A stretch of 64,000 nt of DNA from Marinactinospora thermotolerans DSM 45154 (GCF_900167435.1 NZ_FUWS01000001.1:187295-251294); one strand, 5' to 3'. Numbered from the stretch's first letter, positions 25,415 to 35,402 are shown. Notes: generated from the letters alone by a model not told the origin. Numbers and translations are program-made.

Positions 25415-25822
25415 ATGACACCCACCACCCCCACCACACGCGACACCGTCCCGAGCCACGGCTCGCGGGAACAGCTCCCCCTCCCGGCCCCCGCCGAACA
25501 CCACACGGCAGTGATCGCGGAACGCCTCCTCGGCACGCTCCCCGCCACGGGCCTGCTGGTCGACCGGGTGTCCCGCCGCGCCGTCCTCGACGGAGCGCAG
25601 GTGGAACTGAGCTATCGGGAATTCGAGCTGCTCGCCCACCTCGTGGAGGAGCCGTGGCGCGTCTTCACCCGCTCCGAACTGCTGGAACAGGTCTGGCCGA
25701 CCCGCTCGTCCCGCCCCACCCGCACCGTCGACGTCCACGTTCACCGGCTACGCCGCAAGCTCGGCCGTTTCGGGGAGCGGATCGTCACGGTACGCCGCGT
25801 CGGCTACGCCTACCGCCCCTGA
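25415..25822 (+). CDS. Stand-alone winged-helix DNA-binding protein (OmpR/PhoB C-terminal type)
   Basis: A 135-residue protein. The C-terminal 90 residues form an OmpR/PhoB winged helix: VELSYREFELLAHLVEEP, VFTRSELLEQVWP, RTVDVHVHRLRRKLG and the wing TVRRVGYAYRP. The N-terminal 45 residues are polar and proline-rich, with no receiver domain and no phosphorylatable aspartate. It should bind DNA without phosphorelay control; its target is unknown and could be its own AT-rich upstream region. The ATG at 25415 follows GGAG. A classic terminator lies 32 bases downstream. Confidence 0.82.
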   Translation: MTPTTPTTRDTVPSHGSREQLPLPAPAEHHTAVIAERLLGTLPATGLLVDRVSRRAVLDGAQVELSYREFELLAHLVEEPWRVFTRSELLEQVWPTRSSRPTRTVDVHVHRLRRKLGRFGERIVTVRRVGYAYRP

Positions 25823-25853
25823 CCCCTCCTCTCCGCGTGGGCCAGGCCACATC

Positions 25854-25875
25854 CGGGGCTCATCGGCCCCGTTTT
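25854..25875 (+). terminator. Hairpin terminator with T-run
   Basis: CGGGGC, six-base loop, GCCCCG, followed directly by TTTT. It ends the winged-helix transcript before tex. Confidence 0.7.
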
Positions 25876-25966
25876 CCGCCTCTGTACCGCCCCGGTAGCG
25901 CGACAAGCGCGCCGGACAGCGGCAGAATGCACCCTGCAACCCCACGTGAGAAGGCGGAACAGGATC

Positions 25967-28330
25967 GTGACGACCTCTATTCACCAGCGGATCGCCGAGG
26001 AACTCGGTGTGCGCGAACGGCAGGTGGAAGCCGCTGTCGGCCTCCTCGACGGCGGTGCCACCGTCCCGTTCATCGCCCGCTACCGCAAGGAAGCGACCGG
26101 AGCCCTCGACGACGCGCAGTTGCGCACGTTGGAAGAGCGGTTGCGCTACCTGCGTGAACTGGAGGAACGGCGCAGTTCCGTCCTCGAGTCGATCAGGTCC
26201 CAGGGCAAGCTCGACGAGGCCCTGGAAGCCCGCATCATGGCCGCCGACTCCAAGGCGCGCCTGGAGGACATCTACCTCCCCTACAAGCCGAAACGGCGCA
26301 CCAAGGCGCAGATCGCCCGCGAAGCCGGCCTCGAACCGCTCGCCGATCGGCTGCTCGCCGACCCCGTCCTGGAGCCCACCGCCACGGCCGAGGCGTTCGT
26401 CGACCCCGAGAAGGGCGTCGCCGACACCGCGGCGGCGCTCGCCGGCGCTCGCGCGATCCTCGTCGAACGATTCGCCGAGGACGCCGACCTCATCGGCACG
26501 CTGCGCGAACGCATGTGGTCGCGTGGCCGCCTCGTGGCCCGGGTCCGCGAGGGCAAGGAGGAGGCCGGCGCGAAGTTCGCCGACTACTTCGACTTCGCCG
26601 AGCCCTTCACGAAGCTTCCCTCGCATCGGATCCTGGCGATGTTCCGTGGCGAGAAGGAGGAGATCCTCGACCTCACCCTGGAACCCCAGGAACCCTCCGG
26701 TGAGGAGGAGACGACCGGACCCGGCGACTACGAGCGGGCCATCGCCCACGCCTTCGGCATCGCCGATCACGGGCGCCCCGCGGACCGCTGGCTCGTGGAG
26801 ACCGTGCGCTGGGCCTGGCGGACCCGCATCCTGGTCCGTCTCGACATCGACCTGCGCATGCGCCTGTGGCAGGCCGCCGAGGAGGAGGCGGTGAACGTGT
26901 TCGCCGCGAACCTGCGCGACCTCCTGCTCGCCGCGCCCGCCGGCACCCGTCCCACCATGGGGCTGGACCCCGGATACCGCACCGGGGTGAAGGTGGCGGT
27001 GGTCGACGCCACGGGCAAGGTCGTCGCCACCTCGACGATCTACCCGCACCAGCCGCAACGTCGCTGGGACGAGGCGATCGCCACGCTGTCCCGCCTGTGC
27101 CGCGAACACGGCGTCGACCTCGTCGCCATCGGCAACGGCACCGCGTCGCGCGAGACCGACAAGCTCGCCGGCGAGCTGATCTCGCGCCACCCGGAGCTGA
27201 AGCTGACCAAGGTCATGGTCTCGGAGGCCGGCGCCTCGGTGTACTCGGCCTCGGCGTTCGCCTCCCAGGAACTGCCCGACCTGGACGTGTCGCTGCGCGG
27301 GGCGGTCTCGATCGCGCGCCGCCTCCAGGACCCGCTGGCCGAACTCGTGAAGATCGACCCCAAGTCGATCGGGGTCGGTCAGTACCAGCACGACCTGTCC
27401 GAGGTGAAGCTGTCACGATCCCTCGACGCGGTGGTCGAAGACTGCGTGAACGCGGTCGGCGTCGACGTCAACACGGCGTCGGCCCCGCTGCTCACCCGGG
27501 TGTCGGGGATCAGCGCGAGCCTGGCCGAGAACATCGTGGTGCACCGCGACGCCAACGGCCCCTTCCGATCCCGCACCGCCCTCAAGGAGGTGCCCCGGCT
27601 CGGCCCGAAGGCGTTCGAACAGTGCGCGGGCTTCCTGCGCATCCCCGACGGGGACGACCCCCTGGACGCCTCGAGCGTGCACCCCGAGGCCTACCCGGTG
27701 GTGCGCCGCATCATCACGGCGACCGGCGGTGACATCCGGTCCCTGATCGGCAGCACATCGCGGTTGCGCGCCCTGCGTCCCGAGGACTTCGTCGACGACA
27801 CCTTCGGCCTGCCGACCGTCACCGACATCCTCAAGGAGCTGGAGAAGCCCGGCCGCGATCCGCGTCCGGCGTTCACGACGGCGACCTTCAAGGAAGGGGT
27901 CGACGAGATCGGCGACCTCGAACCGGGCATGCTGCTGGAGGGAGTCGTCACCAACGTCGCCGCCTTCGGCGCGTTCGTCGACGTCGGGGTCCACCAGGAT
28001 GGCCTGGTGCACGTCTCCGCGATGTCGAAGAAGTTCGTCGAGGATCCGCGCGACGTGGTGAAACCGGGCGACATCGTCCGGGTCAAGGTCCTCGACGTCG
28101 ATGTGGCGCGTAAGCGCATCTCCCTCACCCTGCGCCTGGACGACGAGGTCGAGCCCCGGGACGGGCAACGAGGCGCCTCGGGGGCGTCTCGCCGCGATCG
28201 GGGCGGCTCCGGCCGCGGCGGGGGCCGTCGGCGCCAGGAGCGCGCGGACTCCCGGGCTCCCCAGGGCGCCCTGGCCGACGCGCTGCGCCGCGCCGGACTC
28301 GACAAGGGACTGGGCGGGGCCGGCCGGTGA
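25967..28330 (+). CDS. tex: Tex-family RNA-binding transcription accessory protein
   Basis: A 787-residue Tex homologue, related to eukaryotic Spt6, which binds nucleic acid and acts with RNA polymerase. In order: a helical N-terminal region with [17 protein letters not shown] and [17 protein letters not shown]; a YqgF-type RNase H-like domain from [17 protein letters not shown]; helix-hairpin-helix segments ([13 protein letters not shown] and [16 protein letters not shown]); and an S1 RNA-binding domain from [20 protein letters not shown]. The last 50 residues are arginine- and glycine-rich. The GTG at 25967 has AGGA upstream. It is a single gene closed by a 14-base hairpin. Confidence 0.93.
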   Translation: MTTSIHQRIAEELGVRERQVEAAVGLLDGGATVPFIARYRKEATGALDDAQLRTLEERLRYLRELEERRSSVLESIRSQGKLDEALEARIMAADSKARLEDIYLPYKPKRRTKAQIAREAGLEPLADRLLADPVLEPTATAEAFVDPEKGVADTAAALAGARAILVERFAEDADLIGTLRERMWSRGRLVARVREGKEEAGAKFADYFDFAEPFTKLPSHRILAMFRGEKEEILDLTLEPQEPSGEEETTGPGDYERAIAHAFGIADHGRPADRWLVETVRWAWRTRILVRLDIDLRMRLWQAAEEEAVNVFAANLRDLLLAAPAGTRPTMGLDPGYRTGVKVAVVDATGKVVATSTIYPHQPQRRWDEAIATLSRLCREHGVDLVAIGNGTASRETDKLAGELISRHPELKLTKVMVSEAGASVYSASAFASQELPDLDVSLRGAVSIARRLQDPLAELVKIDPKSIGVGQYQHDLSEVKLSRSLDAVVEDCVNAVGVDVNTASAPLLTRVSGISASLAENIVVHRDANGPFRSRTALKEVPRLGPKAFEQCAGFLRIPDGDDPLDASSVHPEAYPVVRRIITATGGDIRSLIGSTSRLRALRPEDFVDDTFGLPTVTDILKELEKPGRDPRPAFTTATFKEGVDEIGDLEPGMLLEGVVTNVAAFGAFVDVGVHQDGLVHVSAMSKKFVEDPRDVVKPGDIVRVKVLDVDVARKRISLTLRLDDEVEPRDGQRGASGASRRDRGGSGRGGGRRRQERADSRAPQGALADALRRAGLDKGLGGAGR

Positions 28331-28333
28331 GCC

Positions 28334-28367
28334 CCGGGCCGCCGGACTTCGCCGTCCGGCGGCCCGG
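28334..28367. terminator. Bidirectional hairpin terminator
   Basis: Perfect 14-base arms (CCGGGCCGCCGGAC and complement) around TTCGCC, placed between the convergent tex and FAD-monooxygenase genes, three bases after the tex stop. Confidence 0.8.
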
Positions 28368-28380
28368 TCCCCGCCCGCGC

Positions 28381-29997
28381 TCACCCCTCGTCGATCCCCG
28401 GAAGCATGTCGGCCAGGTGGGCGCGGACCCCCGTCAGGTCGGTGCCAGCGGCGCGGTAGGCGACATGCCCGTCCGGGCGGACCAGGTAGTGCCCCGCGCG
28501 GGCGACGCCGAGTTCGGCGAGCACCGTGCCGCGCGCGTCACACAGCGTCCCCGGGGAGGGTTCGGCCGCGAGGCGGTGCACCATGAGCAGACCGGACCGG
28601 ACCAGGGGCAGCAGGGGCGCCGTCCGGGCGGCGCCCCACTCCTCGACACGGCCGCACAGCAGTAGATGGTGGCGGGGGGCGGCGAGGGCCTCGTGCAGAC
28701 GGACCGGGGTCCCGTCGCGGATGACCTCCGCGTCGACCATCCGTTCGCCGGCCCGGGGACCGCCCCGGAGCCGCGGCTCCCCCTCCACCGCGTCCGGGCT
28801 ACCGTGGTAGGCGACCGCGGTCCCCCGGAACAACGATCGCCGGCCCTGCTGGAGCGCCGGCAGCAGCGGTGCCAGGTGCGGTGCAAGCCCGCTCCTGGCC
28901 AGCAACGACGCCAGCCTCGGTGAGGTGGCCGCCCGCAGCGCGCGGTCGATGTGGCGCGGTACGGCATCGGCCACCGGACGGCGTTCGGTCTCGTAGGTCT
29001 CCAACAGCTTCTCGCCGGCCGCCCCGCGCACCACGAGCGCGAGCTTCCAGCCGAGGTTCCAGGCGTCGCCGACACCGACGTTGACGCCCTGCGCCTCCAG
29101 CACGTCGTGGGTGTGCGCCGCGTCGCCGGCGAGCAGGATCCGTCCATGGCGGTAGCGGAGCGCGACCCTGTGCCGGGGGCGCGGCCGTGTCACCCGTTCG
29201 ACCTCGGTGACCTGGACCGTTCCCGCGCCGAGCCGGTCGGCGCCGCGCCCCAGCTCCGCCGCCCCGTCGGGGCGCTCCTCGGTGCCGTCCCTGCCGACGA
29301 CGAGCAGACGCCATCCCGGTTCCCTTGTCAACGGGTGGAGGAGCAGGAGGCCCGCCTCCCCGGTGAAGACGTGGATCTCGTCGCCTCGCGGCCCGTCGGC
29401 CACGCGCACGTCGCCGGCCAGGAAACGCCACGGTCCCCTCTCCTCACGCGACTCGACGTGGGCGGCGTCGCCGGCGATATCGTGCCGGCCGTCACAGCCC
29501 ACGAGGTAGCGGACCCGGAGGCGACGGGTTCGACGGTCGGGCCTGCGCAGCATGCAGGTGACGTACTCCCTCGACTCCTCGGCGTCGAACAGTTCGGTGT
29601 CGTGTTCGACCTCGACCCCCCTGGCCGCCAGGTAGTCGGTGAGCGTCCTTTCGAGGTGCTCCCGGGAGCACAACAGCAGGAAGGGATAGGCGGTACCGGG
29701 CGACCCCGTGCCGAACGGGGTGAGGGAGACGGCGCGGCCACCGGCGTGCAGGCACAGTCGCCGGATCAGGGTCCCCCGGTCCAGCAGGGGACCGGTGACC
29801 CCGATGCCCGAGAGGAGTTCGAGGGTCCGCGGGTGGAGGGCCAGGGTCTGCGGGTTCGTCAAGGCCGCACCGCGGCACTGGACGATCCGCGGCCTGACCT
29901 CACAGGCCGTCAAAAGGGCGGCGAGCGCCAGACCGGTGGGGCCGGCCCCGTCGATGAGCACATCCACCGGTTCGCCGGACTGCGGCGTCGCGGACAT
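28381..29997 (-). CDS. FAD-dependent aromatic monooxygenase
   Basis: A 538-residue flavoprotein of the class A hydroxylase family (PheA/PgaE/RdmE-like), which uses NAD(P)H and oxygen to hydroxylate aromatic compounds. The FAD dinucleotide motif is VLIDGAGPTGLALAALL at residue 14; the conserved ADP/riboflavin-site motif is LLAGDAAHTHDVLEAQGVNV near 285, continuing GVGDAWNLGWKLALV. In the usual motif the histidine is followed by xxPxGGxGxN; here the proline is leucine and the first glycine alanine. A thioredoxin-like C-terminal domain is present. The ATG at 29997 is chosen because upstream codons run into AT-rich promoter DNA. Substrate unknown. Confidence 0.85.
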   Translation of the reverse strand: MSATPQSGEPVDVLIDGAGPTGLALAALLTACEVRPRIVQCRGAALTNPQTLALHPRTLELLSGIGVTGPLLDRGTLIRRLCLHAGGRAVSLTPFGTGSPGTAYPFLLLCSREHLERTLTDYLAARGVEVEHDTELFDAEESREYVTCMLRRPDRRTRRLRVRYLVGCDGRHDIAGDAAHVESREERGPWRFLAGDVRVADGPRGDEIHVFTGEAGLLLLHPLTREPGWRLLVVGRDGTEERPDGAAELGRGADRLGAGTVQVTEVERVTRPRPRHRVALRYRHGRILLAGDAAHTHDVLEAQGVNVGVGDAWNLGWKLALVVRGAAGEKLLETYETERRPVADAVPRHIDRALRAATSPRLASLLARSGLAPHLAPLLPALQQGRRSLFRGTAVAYHGSPDAVEGEPRLRGGPRAGERMVDAEVIRDGTPVRLHEALAAPRHHLLLCGRVEEWGAARTAPLLPLVRSGLLMVHRLAAEPSPGTLCDARGTVLAELGVARAGHYLVRPDGHVAYRAAGTDLTGVRAHLADMLPGIDEG

Positions 29998-30276
29998 GTA
30001 TCCGACAGTACCCCGGGCCCGGATCCGTCCGACAACCATCTTTCCGCCATTTCCGGAGAATTCCGATTTTATCCTCACTTTCACTTTTCCACGTTTCCCC
30101 GTGGCCGCGAATGGCCGCCCCCGGACATCTCATCACGCGCGTGGAACGCGGCGAAGGGGAATCCCGGAAGGGAGAGGAGAAACGGACCAAAGACTCTTGA
30201 ACAAACCACGACCACCCGCTGACGAGGGATTTACGATGGTGGACCACCGGGACACCTCGGTCTGGAAAAGAGGCCC
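29998..30276. promoter_or_regulatory. Divergent promoter region
   Basis: About 280 bases between the leftward monooxygenase and the rightward methyltransferase. The part around 30050-30100 (TTCCGATTTTATCCTCACTT and following) is AT- and pyrimidine-rich and is the best promoter candidate for either gene. No gene was seen. Confidence 0.4.
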
Positions 30277-31137
30277 ATGAACGACTTCCTATCCGCTCCA
30301 CCCCCTGCGCAGCCGCCCCCCAGGATCGACCTGTCGGTGCCCTCGGTCGCGCGCATTTATGACGCGATGCTCGGCGGCAAGGACCATTTCGAGTCTGATC
30401 GCAGGGGGATGGCGGCACTTGAGGAGGTCAATCCCGGAACCTCCCTCCTGGCCCAGGCCAACCGCGCCTATCTGTCCCGCGCCGTCGACCATGTCGCGCG
30501 CACCACGGGTGTCCGCCAGTTCCTCGACCTCGGCGCGGGACTGCCCACAGCGGACAACACCCACCAGATCGCCCAGCGCCTCTCCCCGACGTCCCGCGTG
30601 GTCTACGTCGACCACGATCCGATCGTCCTGGCGCACTGCCGCGCCCTGCTGGCGGACAACCCCCACACCTCCGTGACGGGTGCCGACCTGTGCGACGTCG
30701 ACGCGGTCCTCGACTCCCCCGAGACCCGGCGTCTCATCGACCTCGACCAGCCGGTCTGCCTGATGCTGGTGAACCTGCTGCACTGCGTCCCCGACGACTC
30801 CGACCCGTTCGGGGTCGCGCGCGCCTACTTCGACCGGCTCCCCTCGGGGTCCCACCTCGTCTACTCCCACCTCGTCTCCGACGACGAGAAGGCCGCGCGG
30901 GAGTTCACCGACCGCTTCCTGTCCCTCGGCGTCCCCTGGGGACGGGTCCGCTCCCCCGAGGAGGCCGCCCGCGCGTTCGACGGGTGGGAGATTCTCTCAC
31001 CGGGCATCAACGGAGCCGCGCCACCGCGGCTCGTCGACTGCTCCACCTGGCGCGCTCCCGGGGTCGCTCCGGCTTCCCGCCCCTCGGACCCCGACGTCAG
31101 GCTCTGGCAGCACGCGGGGGTCGGCCGCAAACGCTGA
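30277..31137 (+). CDS. SAM-dependent methyltransferase, DUF574 type
   Basis: A 286-residue protein of the actinobacterial family once called DUF574. The opening PSVARIYDAMLGGKDHFESD is the family signature; the SAM-binding loop is FLDLGAGLPTADNTHQIA, followed by VVYVDHDPIVLAHCRALL and VTGADLCDVDAVL. The family is greatly expanded in Streptomyces and relatives and is often near regulators, with few characterised substrates. The ATG at 30277 follows AAAAGAGG. It is divergent from the FAD monooxygenase, but nothing in the sequence ties their roles together. Confidence 0.88.
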   Translation: MNDFLSAPPPAQPPPRIDLSVPSVARIYDAMLGGKDHFESDRRGMAALEEVNPGTSLLAQANRAYLSRAVDHVARTTGVRQFLDLGAGLPTADNTHQIAQRLSPTSRVVYVDHDPIVLAHCRALLADNPHTSVTGADLCDVDAVLDSPETRRLIDLDQPVCLMLVNLLHCVPDDSDPFGVARAYFDRLPSGSHLVYSHLVSDDEKAAREFTDRFLSLGVPWGRVRSPEEAARAFDGWEILSPGINGAAPPRLVDCSTWRAPGVAPASRPSDPDVRLWQHAGVGRKR

Positions 31138-31284
31138 CGGCCCCTCCGGGCCATCGACGGGTGGGACGGGTCGCCGCCTCAGGGGCTCTGACCGCGTCTC
31201 CCACGCGACCTCACCGGCGCGGGACACCCGATGGCCGATCCCCTCGCTCCTCCCGAAACGGCCCGGCGAGAGGCGTCTCCGGCA

Positions 31285-33513
31285 TCACGCCGCGTCGCGC
31301 GCCGAAGCGGCCAACCGGTACGCCAGGGCGGTGTGGCGGCGCCCGGCCGTCGCGTTGCGGATCGCCTGGGCGATCGCCCGACGCGCCCCGACGAGGACCA
31401 CGAGCTTCTTGGCCCGGGTGATGGCGGTGTAGAGGAGGTTGCGCTGGAGCATCATCCAGGCGCTGGTGGTCACCGGGATCACCACGGCCGGGTACTCACT
31501 GCCCTGAGAGCGGTGCACGGTCACGGCATAGGCGTGGGCGAGCTCGTCGAGCTCGGCGAACTCGTAACCGATCTTCTCGTCCTCGTCGGTCACCACGGTG
31601 AGCTCCTGTTGTTCGAGGTCGATCGCGGTGATGACGCCAAGGGTCCCGTTGAACACGCCGTTGGCGCCCTTGTCGTAGTTGTTGCGGATCTGGGTGACCT
31701 TGTCGCCGACACGGAAGACCCGCCCGCCGAACCTGCGCTCGGCCACTCCCTCCCGAGGCGGGGTGAGCGCCCCCTGGAGGAGGCTGTTGAGGTTCCCCGC
31801 GCCGGCCGGGCCCCGGTGCATCGGGGTCAGCACCTGTACGTCGCGACGCGGATCGAGGCCGAAGCGGCGTGGAATGCGGTTGGCGACCACGTCGACGGTC
31901 AGCTCCGCGGTGGCGTCGGTGTCGTCACAGGCGAAGAGGAAGAAGTCCGTCATGCCCTCCAGGCGGATGGGCTGACCGGTGTTGACGCGGTGGGCGTTGG
32001 TGACCACCCCCGACTGCTGGGCCTGCCGGAAGACGTGGGTGAGCCGCACCGCGGGCACCGGGGAGCCCTCGCCGAGAAGGTCGCGCAGCACCTGGCCGGC
32101 CCCTACCGAAGGGAGCTGGTCGACGTCGCCCACCAACAGCAGGTGCGCGCCCGGTGGGACCGCCTTGGCCAGCTTGTTGGCCAACAGCAGATCGAGCATC
32201 GACGCCTCGTCCACCACGAGCAGGTCGCAGTCGAGCGGCCGATCCCGGTCGTAGGAGGCGTCGCCACCGGGCTTGAGCTCCAGCAACCGGTGCACGGTGG
32301 AGGCTTCGTGGCCGGTGAGCTCGGTGAGCCGCTTGGCCGCGCGTCCGGTGGGCGCGGCCAGGATGATCTTCGCCTTCTTCGCCGCCGCGAGGGCGATGAC
32401 CGAGGCGACGGTGAAGGACTTTCCACACCCCGGTCCTCCGGTGAGGACCGCGACCTTGCGGGTGAGGGCGAGGCGGACGGCCTGTTCCTGCTCCTCGGCC
32501 AGCTCGGTCCCGGTACGCCGCCTGAGCCAGCCCAGGGCCGCGTCCCAGTCGACGTCGGCGAAGGCCGACAGCCGGTCGGCCGGATGGTCGAGGAGCGTGC
32601 GGAGCTGGTTGGCCAGCGAGGTCTCGGCCCGCTGGAAGGGCACCAGGAAGACCCCCGTGACCTGGTTCCCCTCCGCGTCGGGGACCTTCTCCCGGACCAC
32701 GCCCTCCTCTGCGACGAGTTCGGTGAGGCAGTCGATCACCAGGGAGGAGTCGACCTGGAGGATCTTGACCGCCTCGGCGATGAGTCGCTCCTCCGGCAGG
32801 TAACAGTGACCGTCTCCGGTGGACTCGGAGAGGGTGAACTGGATGCCGGCCTTGACGCGCTCGGGGCTGTCGTGGGGGATGCCGACCGCGCGGGCGATGG
32901 TGTCGGCGGTCTTGAACCCGATCCCCCACACGTCGGCGGCGAGCCGGTAGGGGTGGTTGCGGACCACGTCGATCGAGGCGTCGCCGTACTTCTTGTAGAT
33001 GCGCACGGCCAGCGACGTGGAGACGCCGATCCCCTGGAGGAAGACCATGACCTCCTTGATCGCCTTCTGCTCGTCCCAGGCGCGCGCGATCAGTTCGGTC
33101 CGTTTGGGACCGAGTTTGGGGACCTCGATGAGACGCTGTGGCTCGTTCTCGATGACGTCGAGCGCCGCCACGCCGAAGTGTTCGACGATCCGCTCGGCCA
33201 GCCGTGGACCGATCCCCTTGATCAGCCCCGAACCGAGGTAACGCCGGACGCCCTGGACCGTGGCGGGCAGGACCGTGGTGTAGTTCTCGACCTGGAACTG
33301 TCTCCCGTACTGGGGGTGCGATCCCCACCGGCCCTCCAGGCGCAGGGACTCGCCGGGGTGGGCGCCCAGCAGCGATCCGACCACGGTGACCAGGTCGCCG
33401 CCGCGCCCGGGATCGACACGGGCGACGGTGTAGCCGGTCTCCTCGTTGGCGAAGGTGATGCGTTCCAGCACCGCCTCCAGCACCGACAACCGAAACGGTT
33501 CGCGTCCCGTCAC
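31285..33513 (-). CDS. recD2: RecD2-type ATP-dependent DNA helicase
   Basis: A 742-residue superfamily 1B helicase that unwinds DNA 5'-3' outside of RecBCD. The N-terminal 330 residues carry helix-hairpin-helix repeats (SGLIKGIGPRLAERIVEHFG, DVWGIGFKTADTIARA), a mark of RecD2. Walker A is VLTGGPGCGKSFTVAS, Walker B LLVVDEASMLD, then LVGDVDQLPSVGAG and LTHVFRQAQQSGVV; the C-terminal 2B part has YAVTVHRSQGSEYPAV and YTAITRAKKLVVLVG. The GTG at 33513 is set by GGGAGG five bases upstream; 42 extra codons in the open frame lack a better start. Likely role: DNA repair or mismatch tolerance. Confidence 0.92.
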   Translation of the reverse strand: MTGREPFRLSVLEAVLERITFANEETGYTVARVDPGRGGDLVTVVGSLLGAHPGESLRLEGRWGSHPQYGRQFQVENYTTVLPATVQGVRRYLGSGLIKGIGPRLAERIVEHFGVAALDVIENEPQRLIEVPKLGPKRTELIARAWDEQKAIKEVMVFLQGIGVSTSLAVRIYKKYGDASIDVVRNHPYRLAADVWGIGFKTADTIARAVGIPHDSPERVKAGIQFTLSESTGDGHCYLPEERLIAEAVKILQVDSSLVIDCLTELVAEEGVVREKVPDAEGNQVTGVFLVPFQRAETSLANQLRTLLDHPADRLSAFADVDWDAALGWLRRRTGTELAEEQEQAVRLALTRKVAVLTGGPGCGKSFTVASVIALAAAKKAKIILAAPTGRAAKRLTELTGHEASTVHRLLELKPGGDASYDRDRPLDCDLLVVDEASMLDLLLANKLAKAVPPGAHLLLVGDVDQLPSVGAGQVLRDLLGEGSPVPAVRLTHVFRQAQQSGVVTNAHRVNTGQPIRLEGMTDFFLFACDDTDATAELTVDVVANRIPRRFGLDPRRDVQVLTPMHRGPAGAGNLNSLLQGALTPPREGVAERRFGGRVFRVGDKVTQIRNNYDKGANGVFNGTLGVITAIDLEQQELTVVTDEDEKIGYEFAELDELAHAYAVTVHRSQGSEYPAVVIPVTTSAWMMLQRNLLYTAITRAKKLVVLVGARRAIAQAIRNATAGRRHTALAYRLAASARDAA

Positions 33514-33743
33514 GTCTACCTCCCGGTAGCGGTCTACCACACCGTGGCGACGCCGCGAGGCGGGACGGCGGGCAGCCCCCTCCCCTTGGAGCCGCCCGAT
33601 CCCTTCCGGAGCATTGGCCCGATTTTCACCATGACGCACATGGGAAGGCAGTTTTACCTGTTCAGGACCGGGAACGCCTGACGTGTAACCCCCGCCTGTC
33701 GGGACGACGAAGGACGTGGTCCCCGGGACGGAGGAGGCCGAGG

Positions 33744-34310
33744 ATGGATACGGGCCTGTTGGTCGCCCTGATCGTGGCCGTGGTGATCGTCGCGCTCATC
33801 GTGATCCTCGTCGTGGCCGTGCTCCTCCCACGGCGGCGTCGCAGCCACCTGAGGGAGAGGTTCGGCCCCGAGTACGACCGAGCGGTCGAGGAGCACGGTG
33901 GCCGGCGCGACGCCGAACGCGAGCTCGCCCGACGTGAGAAACGCCATTCACGCCTGGACCTGCGCCCGCTCACTCCCCGGGCCCGGGAAGAGTACTCCAG
34001 GGGCTGGGCGGCGATACAGGAACGGTTCGTCGACTCGCCCATCGAGGCGGTCCGCGAGGCCGACGACCTGGTGTCCCGTCTGATGGTCGAACGCGGCTAT
34101 CCCACCGAGGGCGAGGAGCAGAGGCTCGCGGACCTGTCGGTGGAACACTCCGCGGCCATGCAGGACTACCGCGCCGCCAGGGAGGTGCGTGCGCGCGTCG
34201 ATCGGGGTGACGCGCCGACCGAGGAGCTGCGCGAGGCGATGGTCCGCTACCGCTCCCTGTTCGCCGACCTGCTCGACGAGGGGAGCGGCGAGAACCGAGG
34301 GGCCGGCTGA
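33744..34310 (+). CDS. Membrane-anchored hypothetical protein, paralogue of the next gene
   Basis: A 188-residue protein with one N-terminal membrane helix (LLVALIVAVVIVALIVILVV) then RRRR, so the body lies in the cytoplasm. The body is charged and helical, with the segment FVDSPIEAVREADDLVSRLM and the end TEELREAMVRYRSLFADLL. The downstream protein has the same two segments. Function is unknown; similar proteins occur in other actinomycetes. GGAGG precedes the ATG. It is separated from the following gene by 43 bases and is probably in the same operon. Confidence 0.72.
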   Translation: MDTGLLVALIVAVVIVALIVILVVAVLLPRRRRSHLRERFGPEYDRAVEEHGGRRDAERELARREKRHSRLDLRPLTPRAREEYSRGWAAIQERFVDSPIEAVREADDLVSRLMVERGYPTEGEEQRLADLSVEHSAAMQDYRAAREVRARVDRGDAPTEELREAMVRYRSLFADLLDEGSGENRGAG

Positions 34311-34353
34311 CGCGTCCAAGACGCCCCTCACATCGAAGGAGAAGGTGGTCCCG

Positions 34354-34860
34354 ATGAAGATGAAGCGGGACGGCGATCTGACACATGGACCGGGTCCCAT
34401 GGGCGCGGCCGAACGCCCCGAGGACGTCCAGGGCGCGCCGACCAACGAGGAGCCGGTGGCCACGGGAGTACCCCAGCCCCGGGAGGACTTCTCCGAGGCG
34501 GGCGTGCAGGAGCCCAGTGGCAGCTCCCAGGATCCGGAGCAGGAGCAGGAGATGGCGGGCGCGCGCCCCGAAGGGGGCGAGGATGCCGGCGCTCGCCTGT
34601 TCACCCCGGAGGAGGTCGACCGCTTCCGCTCGCAGTGGCGGGACGTGCAGGGCGACTTCGTCGACTCCCCGCGCGACGCGGTACACGACGCCGACCGGCT
34701 GGTCGGGGAGATCATGGACAGCCTGACCGCCAAGTTCTCCGAGCACAAGCGTCGCTTGGAGGAGCAGTGGTCCAGCGGCGGGGAGCCCGAGACCGAGGAG
34801 CTGCGGGTGGCCCTGCGGCGCTACCGGACCTTCCTCGACCAGCTGTTGACGGGGAGGTGA
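34354..34860 (+). CDS. Hypothetical protein, soluble paralogue of the upstream gene
   Basis: A 168-residue hydrophilic protein. The first 80 residues are acidic and rich in Pro, Glu and Gly, likely disordered. The C-terminal part has FTPEEVDRFRSQWRDVQG, FVDSPRDAVHDADRLVGEIM and TEELRVALRRYRTFLDQLL, matching the core of the preceding membrane protein, so the two arose by duplication and one lost or gained the membrane helix. The ATG at 34354 follows AAGGAGAAGG. A 16-base perfect hairpin closes the pair. Confidence 0.72.
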   Translation: MKMKRDGDLTHGPGPMGAAERPEDVQGAPTNEEPVATGVPQPREDFSEAGVQEPSGSSQDPEQEQEMAGARPEGGEDAGARLFTPEEVDRFRSQWRDVQGDFVDSPRDAVHDADRLVGEIMDSLTAKFSEHKRRLEEQWSSGGEPETEELRVALRRYRTFLDQLLTGR

Positions 34861-34873
34861 GCGCCCCGGCCCG

Positions 34874-34910
34874 GTCCGGGTGGTCCCGGCGCTCCCGGGA
34901 CCACCCGGAC
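34874..34910 (+). terminator. Hairpin terminator after the paralogue pair
   Basis: Perfect 16-base arms (GTCCGGGTGGTCCCGG and complement) with loop CGCTC, 13 bases after the stop. Confidence 0.85.
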
Positions 34911-35402
34911 GCGCGAGGGGACTGAGCCGGCCCTGGCGATCCCGGTGGAAGGAGCCGGACCCGGCGGGCCCGTGTTCCGCCCACACCGGGCAGGGCGTGC
35001 CGGCCGGCCGCGCCTTTGGGGACGCGGTGGTGGTGAGCCGTCACATCCCGCGTGGCCGGCCGTTCCCCTCCTCCGGCACGGCCCCTCGAGACCGACATGC
35101 CTGCTGGAAGGCTCCGCGGCGACCAGGTGGGCCGTTCGCCCTTGCGCGTGGGCGCCGGGTCCTTCCCGTGCCGGAACGGGCCGGGACACCGGCCTCCGCG
35201 CACCGCGGGGAGACCGGATCGGTGGTCGAGACGGCGGACCGATCCGGGGTGGCGGGCCGGACGGACGCGTTCCCCCACCGCGCCCCGACCGGGCATGCGC
35301 CTCCCCCGGGGCCGCCTCCGGCCCATGGGCCGGGACCGCTCGCGCCCCGGGCCCCGTTCGCGCGAGACTGGTCTCCCCGACCCCCAGGAGGAGACGCCCA
35401 CC
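34911..35402. other. Intergenic region without a recognised gene
   Basis: About 490 bases. Open frames here have no recognisable domain and an arginine/proline-rich composition typical of chance frames at this GC content. The right end carries the strong ribosome binding site AGGAGGAG (35386-35393) of a short leader frame. No promoter could be assigned with confidence. Confidence 0.4.

Noticed and set aside
31139-31152. GGCCC-CTCC-GGGCC hairpin after the methyltransferase gene
   Set aside because: Five-base stem without a T-run; too short in a genome of this GC content to call as a terminator.
31231-33681. Open frame of 816 codons on the plus strand opposite recD2
   Set aside because: Antisense to a clear RecD2 helicase; valine/glycine/arginine-rich composition without motifs, a codon-bias shadow.
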